DNA from: Anoplolepis gracilipes
Taxonomy: Eukaryota; Arthropoda; Insecta; Hymenoptera; Formicidae
Direction: 5' to 3'
DNA: 64,000 nt
Assembly: GCF_047496725.1 (NCBI RefSeq)
Contig: NC_132975.1
Location: forward strand, 790,001-854,000
The notes under the pieces are model-generated. The model ran no database searches. It was not told where the DNA came from and saw only the letters and a list, made by a program, of their open reading frames with translations. How positions within the stretch are numbered: the first letter of the stretch is position 1; every line of letters starts with the position of its first letter. Position numbers and translations under genes: made by a program. Shown here in pieces: positions 34,967-45,709 of this stretch.

Positions 34967-37189
34967 AATGATTTTGTACTATATGTTTTATTTTTTTATT
35001 TGGAATGTATCTGAAGAACCATATGTATTAAATTCCTTTCTTAATTTGATATATATTATAGTTTCAATAAATAATAAAATATATTAAATATTTAATATTT
35101 CGTATTTATTTCATTTCTTTGAAATTTAACAATACATTGAGTATATAATAACGAGACTTATTGGGTACATATATACGTTTATTAAACTAATTTAGGTTTT
35201 ATTTATGTTAATTATTTAAAGAGATATTCTGATAATCTGATAAAATCGCTAAAACGTCGGTGTATAACTATATAAAAATTCCTTTCCTCGTCATTTTTAC
35301 CATTGAAATTTCACTTGAAGTTTTCATTTTTTGCCGTTTAGGACACTACAGCGCTACTTATGTTCATTACACAGCGAAGCATTGTGAAGATAGGAAAAGT
35401 GGGGGTAACTGGCAGTCCATGGTTCTATAGTCAAAGCTTCCACCATATATCTTCTTTCCTCCTGATCAGCTCCCTCTATTCCTCTCCATATCACATTTCT
35501 CTCTCTCTTCCTTCTTTTCTCCTCTTCCTCTCTTTCCGCTCTCTCTCTTCTTTCCATATCCCTGCATTCTTTCTCCTTTCTTGCTCTTCCCGCTTTTCTC
35601 TCCTTTCTATTTCTTCTTTCTCCTTCTCTCCCACCCACTCTTCCTCTTCGTCCTCTTCTACCATCTTCCACCATGCCTCTCTTTCTCCCTCAGCCCTCTC
35701 TCCTCTCTCTTCTTTCCTTCTCTCTCTTCCTCTTGTCCTACAACCGTTCCTCTCTCCCTCTCTTCCTCTTTCATCCTTTCTCTCTTCTCGCCCTCCACTT
35801 TTCTTTCCCCAATCTCCCTCTTCCCCTCTAACTCCTCGCCGATCCTCTTCCCCGTCTCCTCTTCCCTTTCATTCACTTCCTGACCCTTTATCTCTTCCCT
35901 CTTCTTCTTCCTCTCGTTCTTCTGACCTTCCTCCTTACTCTTTTCCTTACCCTCCTTCTCCCCATTTTCTTGTCCCTTCTCTCCTCCTCTCTCCTTCCCT
36001 TGCCTTCACTCCTCTCTCCTCTTCTTCCTTTTCATCTTCTTCTTCTCGCTTTTCCCTCGACTTGCCACTTTCTCTCAACTCTCTCTCCTTTCCCTTCACT
36101 TCTCTTCTCTCCTCCCCCTGCCACTCCGCCACTCCTTTCTCTCCTTCCTCCTCTCTCACCTTTTCTCTTTTCTCGCACTCCACTTTTCCCTCCCCTGCTC
36201 TCCTTCCTCGCCTCCATCTCTCCATAAATCTTCCTCACCACCACTAACACTTCCAACATGCATTCCTTCATCTCTCTCATCTCCTTCCTAATCCCCCTCA
36301 GCTCTTCCATCTCTCCCTGTTCCTTTCTTCTCATTTCTTCTCTCTATCTTCTCTCTTCGCACTATTCTTTCCTCCACTCTACCTACGCGCTCACTATTTC
36401 CTAATCCTTGTCCTCTATCACTTCTCTCTACCCTCACACTCCACTGTCTCTTGCTTATTATCTCTAACTTTCTTCTAACCTCTCAACCATGTGTCCAGCT
36501 CATTCGCTCACCTTTATCTTAATCGATATCCCTGTTCGTCGTTTTCCTCGGTATCGATATATCAGGATCCTTTACCGCTACACTTTTACTATCTCCTGCT
36601 GCTATTTGTCGTTTACCGTTATTACTTTGCCTCCTCTCTTTCTACCGCACCGCTCCTTTTTTCCGCTCTCCCTTACTGACCTGTGACTGCCATCCTCTCC
36701 CCGCTCCTCTCCGTTCCCTGCTTCCACTCATTATCCTTTTATCTCATTACCTTCTTCTGCCTTTTTATCCTTCCTTTTCCGTCACTCCTCTTCTAACTCC
36801 TCCCTATCCACACTCCTCTCTACCTCGCTAATTTCCCTCTTCCTTCTTTTGCTCCCTCACTCTTTTCCACTTTTCCTTCTCGCTCCTTCATCTCCCCAAT
36901 TTTCCACGTCATCTTTCTCCGTCCTCTCGTTTCAGTTTTCCATCCTTCTATTTCTCTTTCCTGCCTAACCTTCTTCTCCACTCCACTTTCTTCTACATCC
37001 CTGTCCTTCTGCTTGTGCCTCTGCCCTTACTTTCCACTTGTCACTTTTCCCATTCCTCCAAAAACTCAAAACTACTTCAGACCCAAAAACTCGCCCAACC
37101 TCTCCATCCGCCATCTTTATCCCCTCCTCAAGTTTAAAAAATAAATAACTTGGGGTGCTCTGTCCCAATTAGAGTATATCCACAAATGG

Positions 37190-37705
37190 TGTTTTTACGT
37201 GTCTGTGTCAGGGCGAAAGTAGTATCTTGTGTTTCCAGAGTAAATATTGTGGTGTATTGTGTCTCTAACAATCTAGCTTAGTAGCAGTTCCTTCAAATAA
37301 GACATCATAGGCTTGAAACCCGCAAGTTGTCATTGGCATGCTCCGCCAGAAAGTAAACCTATCTGAGTCTACATGGAGTTCTTCATTTAAGTGACAAACA
37401 GGGCCCGATTTTAACATTATCTTTCCTGTATTTAATTTTACTGGTACATAAAATGTTTTCAAGGTTATCTTTACGATAACTTGTATAATTACGTCATTCC
37501 ATGTGTTGTAATAGTCAGAGTATTGGACGCCTTTGCAGGTCCCATCTACTTGGATTTTCTCTGCTAAAGTAACGCTACGATAGTATGTGTTATTTGATTT
37601 TAATCTGTCTATTATATTTGAGTCTCCTATTTCAGAAATCTTTCTCTATGCATTTGGATGCATCGGTTATGTGATGTTTCTTGTAAATAATTTGCGTATC
37701 CATTA
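37190..37705 (-). pseudogene. Endogenous viral-type envelope glycoprotein, middle part
   Basis: Minus-strand frames (37265-37462, and degraded frames on to 37705) continue the glycoprotein family seen at 31053-32005 and 38775-39045, with conserved Cys and Trp positions in an ectodomain-like segment. At least one frameshift and one stop are present. It is bounded by the palindrome at 37706 upstream and the LINE at about 37170 downstream, both of which appear to have split one gene. Confidence 0.6.
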
Positions 37706-38774
37706 TGTACACGCATCGGCATAAATGGTGTCCGTCGGTAAATGTGTATGTACGTACGTGTATGACAACCGAAAGCGTCACATACACATGTAGCGCGTAC
37801 GTACGTGTCACTTGAAGCGCGACGGAATTCATGCAGCGGAGAAAAAAGTGGAAGGCAATCCGATGTTGCATCCTTAGCGCAAGACGCACGATCGAGAGAG
37901 AAAGCATGACAAGATGTGATGCCGATTAGTGGTGTCCTATAACTCTGTCTCACTCACTCTACGCATGAATGAGCGAGAGAGCTATAGGACACCGCGTTGT
38001 CTCTATATTCGTCTCATTCGCTCTCGCGCTTATGTCATGTTTTCTTTCTTATTTCTTCAAGAAACGTGGCTGAGCCTTGCGGCTCGAATACCGACATTCA
38101 TAAAATTTTAATTATATCATATTAATATTAGAAATTAATCGGTTTCATATATAGCAAAGAAACATATTCCATAAAAAATGGGTGCAAATTTACAATTACT
38201 GTTCTAGTGAATCTCAAAATTACTCATAATGATACATGTATAATTTTTTACCAAATTTTTTACACAATAGAAAAAAAAATTACGCAATCATAAATAAATT
38301 AATAATTAATTAGAATAAGCATATGTTTCTTTGCTATATATGAAACCGATCAATTTCTAATATTAATATGATATAATTAAAATTTTATGAATGTCGGTAT
38401 TTGAGCCGCAAGGCTCAGCCACGTTTCTTGAAGAAATAAGAAAGAAAACATGACATAAGCGCGAGAGCGAATGAGACGAATATAGAGACAACGCGGTGTC
38501 CTATAGCTCTCTCGCTCATTCATGCGTAGAGTGAGTGAGACAGAGTTATAGGACACCTAATCGGCATCACATCTTGTCATGCTTTCTCTCTCGATCGTGC
38601 GTCTTGCGCTAAGGATGCAACATCGGATTGCCTTCCACTTTTTTCTCCGCTGCATGAATTCCGTCGCGCTTCAAGTGACACGTACGTACGCGCTACATGT
38701 GTATGTGACGCTTTCGGTTGTCATACACGTACGTACATACACATTTACCGACAGATACCATTTATGCGTGTACA
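37706..38774. mobile_element. Long palindromic element with a smaller palindrome in each arm
   Basis: Arms 37706-38166 and about 38322-38774 are inverted copies, with ends TGTACACGCAT and ATGCGTGTACA. The spacer is AT-rich. Each arm contains a 63-bp palindrome with termini GGTGTCCTATA (37931-37993 and 38495-38557), probably a tiny MITE copied with the arm. Frames inside are by-products of the palindrome: the same 91-codon frame appears in both arms. It interrupts the glycoprotein gene. Confidence 0.85.
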
Positions 38775-39045
38775 ACCGAGATATGAGAATATACCATTGC
38801 ATACCGCAATGGTATATGGTTCGCATAATTTCTACTTTGCATTGTGTTACTTCAGTGTGTGTGTAGTTCGAGAGTTGTAGTAGTTGTATGTACGTACTTG
38901 AGGTTATCGGTGCATCTAGGTTTAAATCGCATTCACCTGATCTAAGTAGCAAGACTGTGGTTACATTGAGGTACGTTCCTCCACAGTTGTATGCAATAAT
39001 AGCTTTTGCGCCGTAGAGCAAGATTGAAGTGATTATGATGGCGAC
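38775..39045 (-). pseudogene. Endogenous viral-type envelope glycoprotein, N-terminal part
   Basis: The minus-strand frame begins with a hydrophobic, signal-peptide-like stretch followed by a Cys-containing ectodomain start typical of the chuvirus-like glycoprotein family. It breaks off exactly where the palindrome at 38774 begins. In-family order places it before 37705-37190 and 32005-31053. An AG before 39045 could be a splice acceptor, so upstream coding sequence may be spliced to it. Confidence 0.6.
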
Positions 39046-39252
39046 AACTGCCTATGAGTAAAATGTTTTAATTAGTATAATTATTAATCAGTATTCATGA
39101 TATCATATAGTTATTTAAGACAATATTTAAATAAGAAGTTAATATGTGGTGTTTGATATCCATATACGTGCATGCTCCCAATGCACTGTTGTGTATATAA
39201 AACAGTATTACTTATTAGTAAGTCAATGATATCTTCATTATTATTAGTCTTT

Positions 39253-39474
39253 TCAGCCTTGAATTTGAGAGTTTATATATTGGTCAAGACAGAAATCGCA
39301 GGTGTATATAGGACGTCGTGTGTCTAAAGAATTGTAACAAACCCAACATTGGCTCAGGTTATAACTAATTTCATCAGCCCAGTGATGTGAAGTCTCTTCT
39401 CTATAATTTCTCTTAGTTGCTTCCAAAAGGTATTTATCGTAGCATTTTGGACAAATAATAATATTGGATTTCAT
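39253..39474 (-). CDS. Small Cys-rich ORF upstream of the glycoprotein remnant
   Basis: A 73-codon minus-strand frame starting MKSNIIICPKCYDKYLLEAT with three CxxC pairs (CPKC, CWVC, CDFC), the spacing of a zinc ribbon or treble-clef-like fold. It lies about 200 bases upstream of the glycoprotein N-terminal part on the same strand, so it may be an accessory gene of the same endogenous element. No family recognised. No stop interrupts it. Confidence 0.4.
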   Translation of the reverse strand: MKSNIIICPKCYDKYLLEATKRNYREETSHHWADEISYNLSQCWVCYNSLDTRRPIYTCDFCLDQYINSQIQG

Positions 39475-39479
39475 TTTCT

Positions 39480-40225
39480 TATAAAGGTGTGTTTTAATGC
39501 AACTTAGCGTATCTAATAGCCGGATTGCTTCTTCTATAGAGGAAGAGGGGAAATATTTAACTCATTCTTTACAATAAAGTAGCACATCTTGGTTATTTAG
39601 TGCAATTGACCTTCACCAGTGTTTTCAGCCTGGAACGATAGGTTGATGATCGTGTGTGACTTTGATATATCGAGCATCAGCTAGTGGGAGTTGAGCGGCG
39701 TGATGTGGTACTGGGTAAAGAGAGCCCGAAGTTTAGCCTAGGTGCTTATTTCTATAAAGAAAGAACCATGCTGATTATAAAAGATATGGGTTCTCAGAAT
39801 ATGCATGTCCAGACATCATTTTTTCAGCTATTTTTAGAGTAAATGATATTAAAAAGATCCTTTAGATTCCTGCAATTTCAAACAGTAAATAATGGACTCC
39901 AAAAAAGATAAAATTAATAGGTGAAATTCTGCAAGTCTCACAATTACATTGTTCAAATCAGATTCTGAATTACTATTTACGATGAGGTTAGTTTTCACGT
40001 ACAGTGACTGATCATATATCACAGAAGAAGTACGTTGATTTCTCTGCAACAGAATAAAGAGATGTATAGATTATGTCATAGTTCTGAGTGAAGCATTTAT
40101 AAATGAAAAACAATATCTTCGACTTTACGTAAAATTCGTCAACATGCTGCATGAAACTATTCATTAAGTATGGATGAAAGGTTTAACCACTTTCTATATA
40201 ACCAAAGAAAATTAAAAGCTGATAT
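39480..40225. other. Non-coding stretch
   Basis: No motif-bearing ORF. The 66-codon minus frame at 39849-40049 has no recognisable features. Confidence 0.45.
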
Positions 40226-40227
40226 TA

Positions 40228-40765
40228 ACATAGATAGATAGATAGATAGATGTTTATTCGATTCCATTAGGGTTACAATCATCTTACACTGTGCAAAAAA
40301 CTTAACAACTATTAATAAATTACCTCCCCCCGGGAGCCCCCGTGACTACCCACAGCCACCTCGTCCCCCGGGGTTCGCACACACACATACCTCCTCTCAC
40401 ATTCTCCCCCCCCCCCTCGCAAACTGTCACTCCTACATACATTACATTTTCAAAAAACTCCACACCCGATCCTGGCTTTGAGTGACCTCACATTTTAAAA
40501 TCCCGCTCCCTATCTCGCTTCCCATCCCTTTCCTCTCGCATTTCCGTTCTTCTATCCTCCCCACACACATATACCTCCTCTCACATTCCCCCCCCCCCTC
40601 GCAGTTGTCACTCCTACATACATACATTACATTTTCAAAAAACTCCACACCTGATCCTTACTTTTCACTTTCCACTTTCCCTATCCTTCTAAAAACCTCC
40701 AAAAAACTCCGGGCTCAAAACTCGCCCATCCTCTCCATCCGTCATCTTTATCTCTTCTATCGGCT
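40228..40765 (-). mobile_element. Internally deleted LINE copy
   Basis: The plus strand starts with (TAGA)n and TGTTTATTCGATTCCATTAG-GGTTACAATC, the 3' end of the same LINE type as 32012-37170. It ends at about 40760 with CCATCCGTCATCTTTATC, matching the ORF1 start region of the large copy, so the two ends are joined with the middle missing. A block of about 110 bases (CTCCTCTCACATTC...CTCCACACC) occurs twice (about 40380-40470 and 40575-40660). Confidence 0.7.
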
Positions 40766-40769
40766 GATA

Positions 40770-41350
40770 TTAATATTTTTTATATATTTTTTTTAGAAAA
40801 AAAATGGATTCTTGATATTTTTAATAGTAATGGTATGAACCACGAGTTTTTGTTTTTTAAAAACATTTAATTGAAACGAATTCGAAATCGCTTATAACTT
40901 TTGTCGATGGTAAGAAAGACGTAAAATATTCTGATCTCGAGAAAAAGTAGTGTTGAGAGTTACACAATGGATACCGTTCAAGGCAAAATATTGGAATACT
41001 AAAAAGTATTATAATATGAAAATCAGTTTTGTCAAATAACTCAGAACACTAAAAGAATGCATTTGATTTGATTTAAAATTGTGGACGCATAATACAGAAT
41101 GTCTCGAACAAAATCTCGTTTCATTGTATGATGATGAAAATCTTAATACCAATAAAACGTTGATAGGATTTTTTGAACCAAATTTTTCTTTATAAAAATA
41201 CGCTGACTTCAATTTGTAGTAAAGATTAAAATGAGCGATCGGCTCATGATGGACATGCGATAAAGCGGTACATTTTTTTCTCATTTAACTAAGGAATCAC
41301 TTTCTTGTTAATCAAACATTTTTCAGTATTTTAAATATTAATAATAATTT
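40770..41350. other. Non-coding, old repeat-like sequence
   Basis: AT-rich, with no conserved motif in the 91-codon minus frame at 41009-41284. Confidence 0.45.
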
Positions 41351-41639
41351 TGTAGGAGAAGAGGACAGAAAGATAGAAATTCAGTTTGATTTGTAGCTGA
41401 TCTTTACTCAACAACGTTTTACAATTGACCGACTACTCGAGCTCGTCCGCTCGGGCTTTTATATTATTTCGGCAGATCAAAAGATTTTGTTTTTCAACGC
41501 ATCAAAAGCTACCGTCGCTAGCAAGAGTTCTTCTGTATCCTTGATCGCTGCCGCCTAAAGATTGCCGTTTTTTCTTATCTTTAGTTATTGCCGCTTAAAG
41601 ATTACCGACTAAGCGCGCGTTTACTTTGTCGGCCCTACA
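41351..41639. mobile_element. Short solo LTR
   Basis: Starts TGTAGGAGAAG and ends GGCCCTACA (inverted TGTAGG/CCTACA termini), with ATTT at both flanks as a 4-bp target duplication. 289 bases. No retroviral genes lie beside it. Confidence 0.65.
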
Positions 41640-42105
41640 ATTTTAAATAAATATTCAATATTCCGGAAGGCATTTTTATATTGTTTCGACGAGAAGAACG
41701 CCGTACTTTTGTAGTAAGCAAGCTTTGACTGTTCGGAGATTTAATAATTTCCTTCGATTTGATTTATTAATTCATTCAAAGAGAATTAACATTCATCGGA
41801 ATTCTCGCTAAGATAAGACTAAATTTCCATCACTTTATGTTGAAAACCGATCATTACTCTCTTAAGAGATCATCTAATTTAAAAGGTAAAAAAATTGATT
41901 TTTTTTTTACATTTTCTTAAATAACAATTATTCAAAAATAAAAAATTTTCTGAAAATTTGAATCCGATTCTTTAAAAATTCTCAGTCTTCAAAATTATAG
42001 TGATATGAGTGTTTTATTATGGTTCAAAGGTAAGATTATATATCTAGATTCAATTATAGATTGATAAGAATATAGTGTCCAATAATTCGTAAAAAATCTC
42101 TCATG
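41640..42105. other. AT-rich non-coding stretch
   Basis: Nothing supported. Confidence 0.5.
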
Positions 42106-42312
42106 TACAGGTAGAGCGGATCAAACTGAGCAAAAAAGTCCTTTACCATTTTACGATTTTCGCAATTATTATTGAGATATTAATTAAAAAATATCAAACA
42201 ATTCGCGCGAGTATCAGTCCGCCGCGAGAAGGACGGCCCACCGGTAGGCCGATCGCTAGGCGTGCGCGGCCATAACAGCTTGGCGGTTACTAGGCACGCG
42301 GATAAAGCGTTG
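42106..42312. mobile_element. Family D MITE, diverged arm
   Basis: GTAGAGCGGATCAAACTGAG, ATTTTCGCAATTATTATTGA and the GC-rich inner part (GATCGCTAGGCGTGCGCGGC) follow the family D arm. The partner arm is absent. Confidence 0.55.
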
Positions 42313-42756
42313 GAAGAATCGTTTTATAATTAATAATGGCTATTTTTCGTCGCGCATCTTATTTTTCCATTAAAATAAAATTTAATTTTCTCGATAAATA
42401 TTATTATGCTATCGACAATAGAAAACATGTATAAATATTATCATATGATACACTATTAAAAATAGAAAATGTAAAATATTATTATTAATATTAAATTCTT
42501 TTTTTAACGTATTTAACGCGAACAGAAGTCAATTTAATTTTAATCTTAATTTTATTTCTAAATTCTACGTTATTTTATAAAATCTTTTCCAGATTAAAGA
42601 GGAGAGAGAGAAAGAGAGAGATAAATAAATAGATAGATAGAAATATTAATTTATAATTTGTAGAAAATAATAATAATAATAATATTATATTTAATAATCA
42701 TAAATATAAATAAAATAATAATAATTATATTATCAAAAATAGAAAAAAATATGAAA
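42313..42756. other. Very AT-rich stretch
   Basis: Non-coding, with short GA and ATA runs at 42600-42730. Confidence 0.6.
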
Positions 42757-43000
42757 TATTATCAAAGTCAGCTATCACTTCCACACCACCTTGCGATAGA
42801 ATACAGGACGCATTTTTTTTTAAAGTGGCATCATGGCGCACGATAGTCCCGGGATCCTCCTCAAATGCTTGCAGGATCCTTTCCTCTTCAATTATATGAT
42901 GCTGTATTGGTGCACCATCAGTGGTTCGTCGATTTGGCAATAAGGATCCCGTTTCCCTTGCACGTCGTACATATCTTACAATTGTGCCGACGAGAAAACA
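42757..43000 (-). pseudogene. Transposase helix-turn-helix fragment (mariner-associated type)
   Basis: On the minus strand VRYVRRARETGSLLPNRRTT then HHIIEEERILQAFEEDPGT resembles the N-terminal helix-turn-helix region of insect mariner-type transposase genes (the DUF4817-like type). The frame degrades after about 60 codons and no catalytic domain follows. Confidence 0.55.
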
Positions 43001-43671
43001 ATGATGATTGTGAATTTTTTTTAAACAAAGGGCTACTGTTATTAATTTCAGAAATCATAATAGAATACTTATAACTTTTCAGAATCTATAACTTTTCAGA
43101 AATTCAAAATATTTTTGAATAGTTGTTATTTAAGAAAATGTATTTCAACTACAACTAACATGCTGAATACGATTAATTATTATTTGATCCCATTTACATA
43201 ACATTGCAGGTTTCTACTTTTCAAGTTATAATATTGTCAAATCTTTGATATTACAGAAGATATTTACGGAACTTCCGTATTTCTGATACAATATTTCGCA
43301 TTGCTAAGAAACTTTTTCTTAATTTTTTAAAAGTTTTTCAATTATTTTTTTACTGTACAGGAAAAACAAAAAATTTTTTTAAATCGAAAGTTGGTATAGC
43401 CTATATCAGTGATATCAATGGCAAAGACAATAAAATTACATTATTGCCTCTATGCCACCGTAATTAATTTCTTATTATTATTAAGTCATAAAGTCTTTTC
43501 ATATTTTAAGTCGCCCTACTTGGGCGTGTCTGCATTCAAAGCAAATCACGAAAGGGAGAGGAAAAAGCGATTATTTTGAATTCACCTAATCTCGTCGTAC
43601 AACTGTTGTAGACGGAGAGCGCCTGTGAACTATTGTGAGTTTACAAAAAAAATTGAAGTTTCCAAAGCAGT
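43001..43671. other. Non-coding stretch upstream of a mariner relic
   Basis: AT-rich. 43500-43660 may include the mariner 5' untranslated region and end, but no inverted repeat could be fixed. Confidence 0.4.
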
Positions 43672-44590
43672 AAATTAGAACATTTTTGTTCTACGAGTTT
43701 AAAAAGGGGGACGAACACGTCTCAGATTCATCGAAATTTATGTGAAGTTTTTGGGCAAGATGATTACCGTTAGGTCATGCCAATTTTGGTTTGAAAAATT
43801 TCGAAATGATGATTTTAATCTGGAGGACAAGTCCAGAAGGCCATCGACAAAAAGCGTTTGTGAAACAGAGTGAAAGAAACTTCTGATATTGCCACTTGCG
43901 AGTTTGAGGCAGAATTCGAGGTAGCTCATGAAACCATTGTCAACAGCCTCCACCAACTTGGCTTTGTATCAAAATTGAATGAGTGGGTGCTGCACGCACC
44001 CACTTAAGCGAGAGGAACAAGCTTGACCGCATCTCTTAAGTGAATTATGTTGCTCAACCCACATCGGAAAGAACTTTTTTTGATAGATTAATTATGTGCG
44101 ACGAAAAATAAATTTTTTATGATATGAAAATGAAGTTGGAGCCTGGAAATTCAGCCCAGAAGACTCCAAAGCGGAACATTCACAGGCAGATCATGTTAAG
44201 TGTATGAATGGAATGTACGCGAAATTGTCCACATGAGCTCTTACTAAGTAACGATCAATACGGACCTCTGTCAGCAGTTGGAAAGAATTCAAACAAAACT
44301 CAAGGAGTTCCATCTCCCGTAAAGATACCCTCTTCCACCAGAACAACGCTCGCCCCTATGTGAGCGCATTCATTTTAAGAAAAATCGAAGAGAACTTCTC
44401 GAGCACCGACCATACTCGACTGACCTCGCGCCATCTAACTATCATTTTTTTAAACCCCTGCAAAATTTTCTTAACGGAAAAAAATTCAATTCGGCGAATA
44501 AAGTCCAAAGAGAGTTGGATCTTTCCTTTAATTTCAGAACTAGTGCCTTTTCCAAGGACGGAATTTTCAAACTTGTAGATCGATGAAGAG
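43672..44590 (+). pseudogene. mariner transposase, decayed
   Basis: Plus-strand frames, much interrupted, keep mariner hallmarks in order: FEKFRNDDFNLEDKSRRPST (helix-turn-helix linker), CDEK (first catalytic Asp), then FHQNNARPYVSAF, where the second catalytic Asp (normally HHDNARPH) has become Asn, and STDLAPSNYHFFKPLQNFL (third Asp of the DD34D triad), followed by NGKKFNSANKVQ. About 305 codons of span fits a mariner of usual size (near 345). Stops and frameshifts are numerous. Confidence 0.85.
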
Positions 44591-45203
44591 GTCATTAAAC
44601 AAGACTAAGACTATATTGATGATTAAAATAAAAACGCTTTTCGAAAAACAAATTTTTTCTTTTTGCATAAAATACGGAAAGACTTTTTGACAAATCTGAT
44701 AAATATTGCACGCATTGTAAACAGTTATAATAATTTTTTCAAGTTGTTCAAAAGTGTGGTTTTTATATTTTCTTTTTACACTAGACATTAAAAGAGTTTT
44801 TACGCTTCTCTTTTGCACTTCAAATATTTCATCTTTATCTAAAATTTTTTCACAGAACAAATGCGTAATTTGGAAACATTATTTAAGTAATTAACTATAT
44901 TTAAGCTTCCATAAATGTGTAAAGATAGATCTAGTATATTCTTTTATTAATATTATAAGGAATAAACCTTACTTTACTCTATCATCTAGTAATATCTATT
45001 TGTTACTAGCATGCGCATTCTGACACTTCGGCACGGTTGTGATCAGTGGCGTGAGCATCGTCACTTGGTAACGCGAGCGGTAATTGATTTAAATAAATAC
45101 AGAAACGATGATTCGTGTCTAGGCCTTTGTGCATGTTGCACGGTGCTTGCGCTTCTGAGCCATATTATTCGAGGGAAACGCGAGATACGTATTCAAATAA
45201 ATA
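44591..45203. other. Non-coding stretch between two transposon remnants
   Basis: A 97-codon minus frame (44567-44860) overlaps the mariner tail and has no recognisable motif. 45010-45200 is mixed-composition sequence of unknown origin. Confidence 0.4.
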
Positions 45204-45220
45204 CAGTTATGTGCAAAATA

Positions 45221-45363
45221 AGGGAGCGTCCCGTTTGACCACGTCACGTTTGACCACAGCCACTTATATCAACCGATGCCTAGGGTCATCAGCAATGATT
45301 AACCAATCAAAGAGCCTCATTTTAAACTGACCAATTGGCGACGTGGTCAATAGACTTCCACCC
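45221..45363. mobile_element. 143-bp MITE inside the Tc1 end, 8-bp target duplication
   Basis: GCAAAATA stands on both sides (45213-45220 and 45364-45371). Ends GGGAGCGTCCCGTTTGACCA and, inverted, GGGTGGAAGTCTATTGACCA share TTGACCACGTC. The same GTCCCGTTTG(A/G)CCACG end occurs in the element at 1177-1771. Confidence 0.75.
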
Positions 45364-45709
45364 GCAAAATAATAGCACCGCATAGAAATATTCCAAGTCT
45401 TTTTTGAATTTATTACTTTTTCAATATGTATAACGCCATCTCTGTACTAAATATAGGTATTACAATTATACTAAACTAAAAACATAAAGTTCAGTTTGTT
45501 TTGTTGATTTGTAAATATTTGTCATCGATCCGAAGGTAGAAAAGCACTTTTTTTACTGTACAAAAAATAGTACAACATAGTTCTTGTGCAGTAAATTGCA
45601 GAATTTTTTGGTAAGTTTTAATTAAATGTGAGATTTGTGAATTGGCATGGTTAAGAGTTATTATTATTTGAAAAAGAATATAAGTTATTAGTATTATTGT
45701 AGAGACAAA

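Larger units (their letters stand above)
33311..35436. mobile_element. P-like DNA transposon with THAP gene and 8-bp target duplication
   Basis: Flanked by CTTCCACC at 33303-33310 and 35437-35444. The ends are inverted repeats: CTTTGACTATAAAACCATGG on the left and, inverted, CTTTGACTATAGAACCATGG on the right. Inside these is a second inverted pair, TGTAATGAACATAA with AGCGCTGT and GTGTCCTAA (about 33350-33390 and 35340-35375). An 8-bp duplication, about 30-bp ends with internal inverted repeats, and a THAP-domain gene together fit the P superfamily. No catalytic RNase-H-like domain is visible in the 2.1 kb, so it is probably non-autonomous. Confidence 0.8.
32012..37170 (-). mobile_element. 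LINE-like retrotransposon with ORF1 only, interrupted by a P-like element
   Basis: The minus-strand 3' end is at about 32012-32090: GGGTTACAATTC on the plus strand, then TTTATTCAAATC and a (TAGA)n tail. Pyrimidine-rich sequence follows at 32340-33302 and 35437-37140. On the minus strand this is an ORF1-type region: a start near 37168 (KMADGEVGRVFGSE), a long Glu/Lys/Arg coiled-coil-like part in several frames, and RNVIWRGIEGADQEERRYM, similar to the RNA-binding region of insect LINE ORF1 proteins. No endonuclease or reverse transcriptase is present. The P-like element (33311-35436) interrupts it, and 8 bases of LINE sequence (CTTCCACC) are duplicated at its edges. The LINE itself interrupts the glycoprotein gene. 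Confidence 0.7.

Noticed and set aside
35360..36247. 295-codon plus-strand ORF, Ser/Leu/Pro-rich
   Set aside because: Antisense shadow of the purine-rich LINE ORF1; codons are CT-rich low complexity and other frames there are equally open.
37632..38866. The same 91-codon ORF on both strands
   Set aside because: By-product of the palindrome arms at 37706-38774, with no protein features.
44567..44860. 97-codon minus ORF
   Set aside because: No motif, overlaps the mariner tail; AT-rich chance frame.
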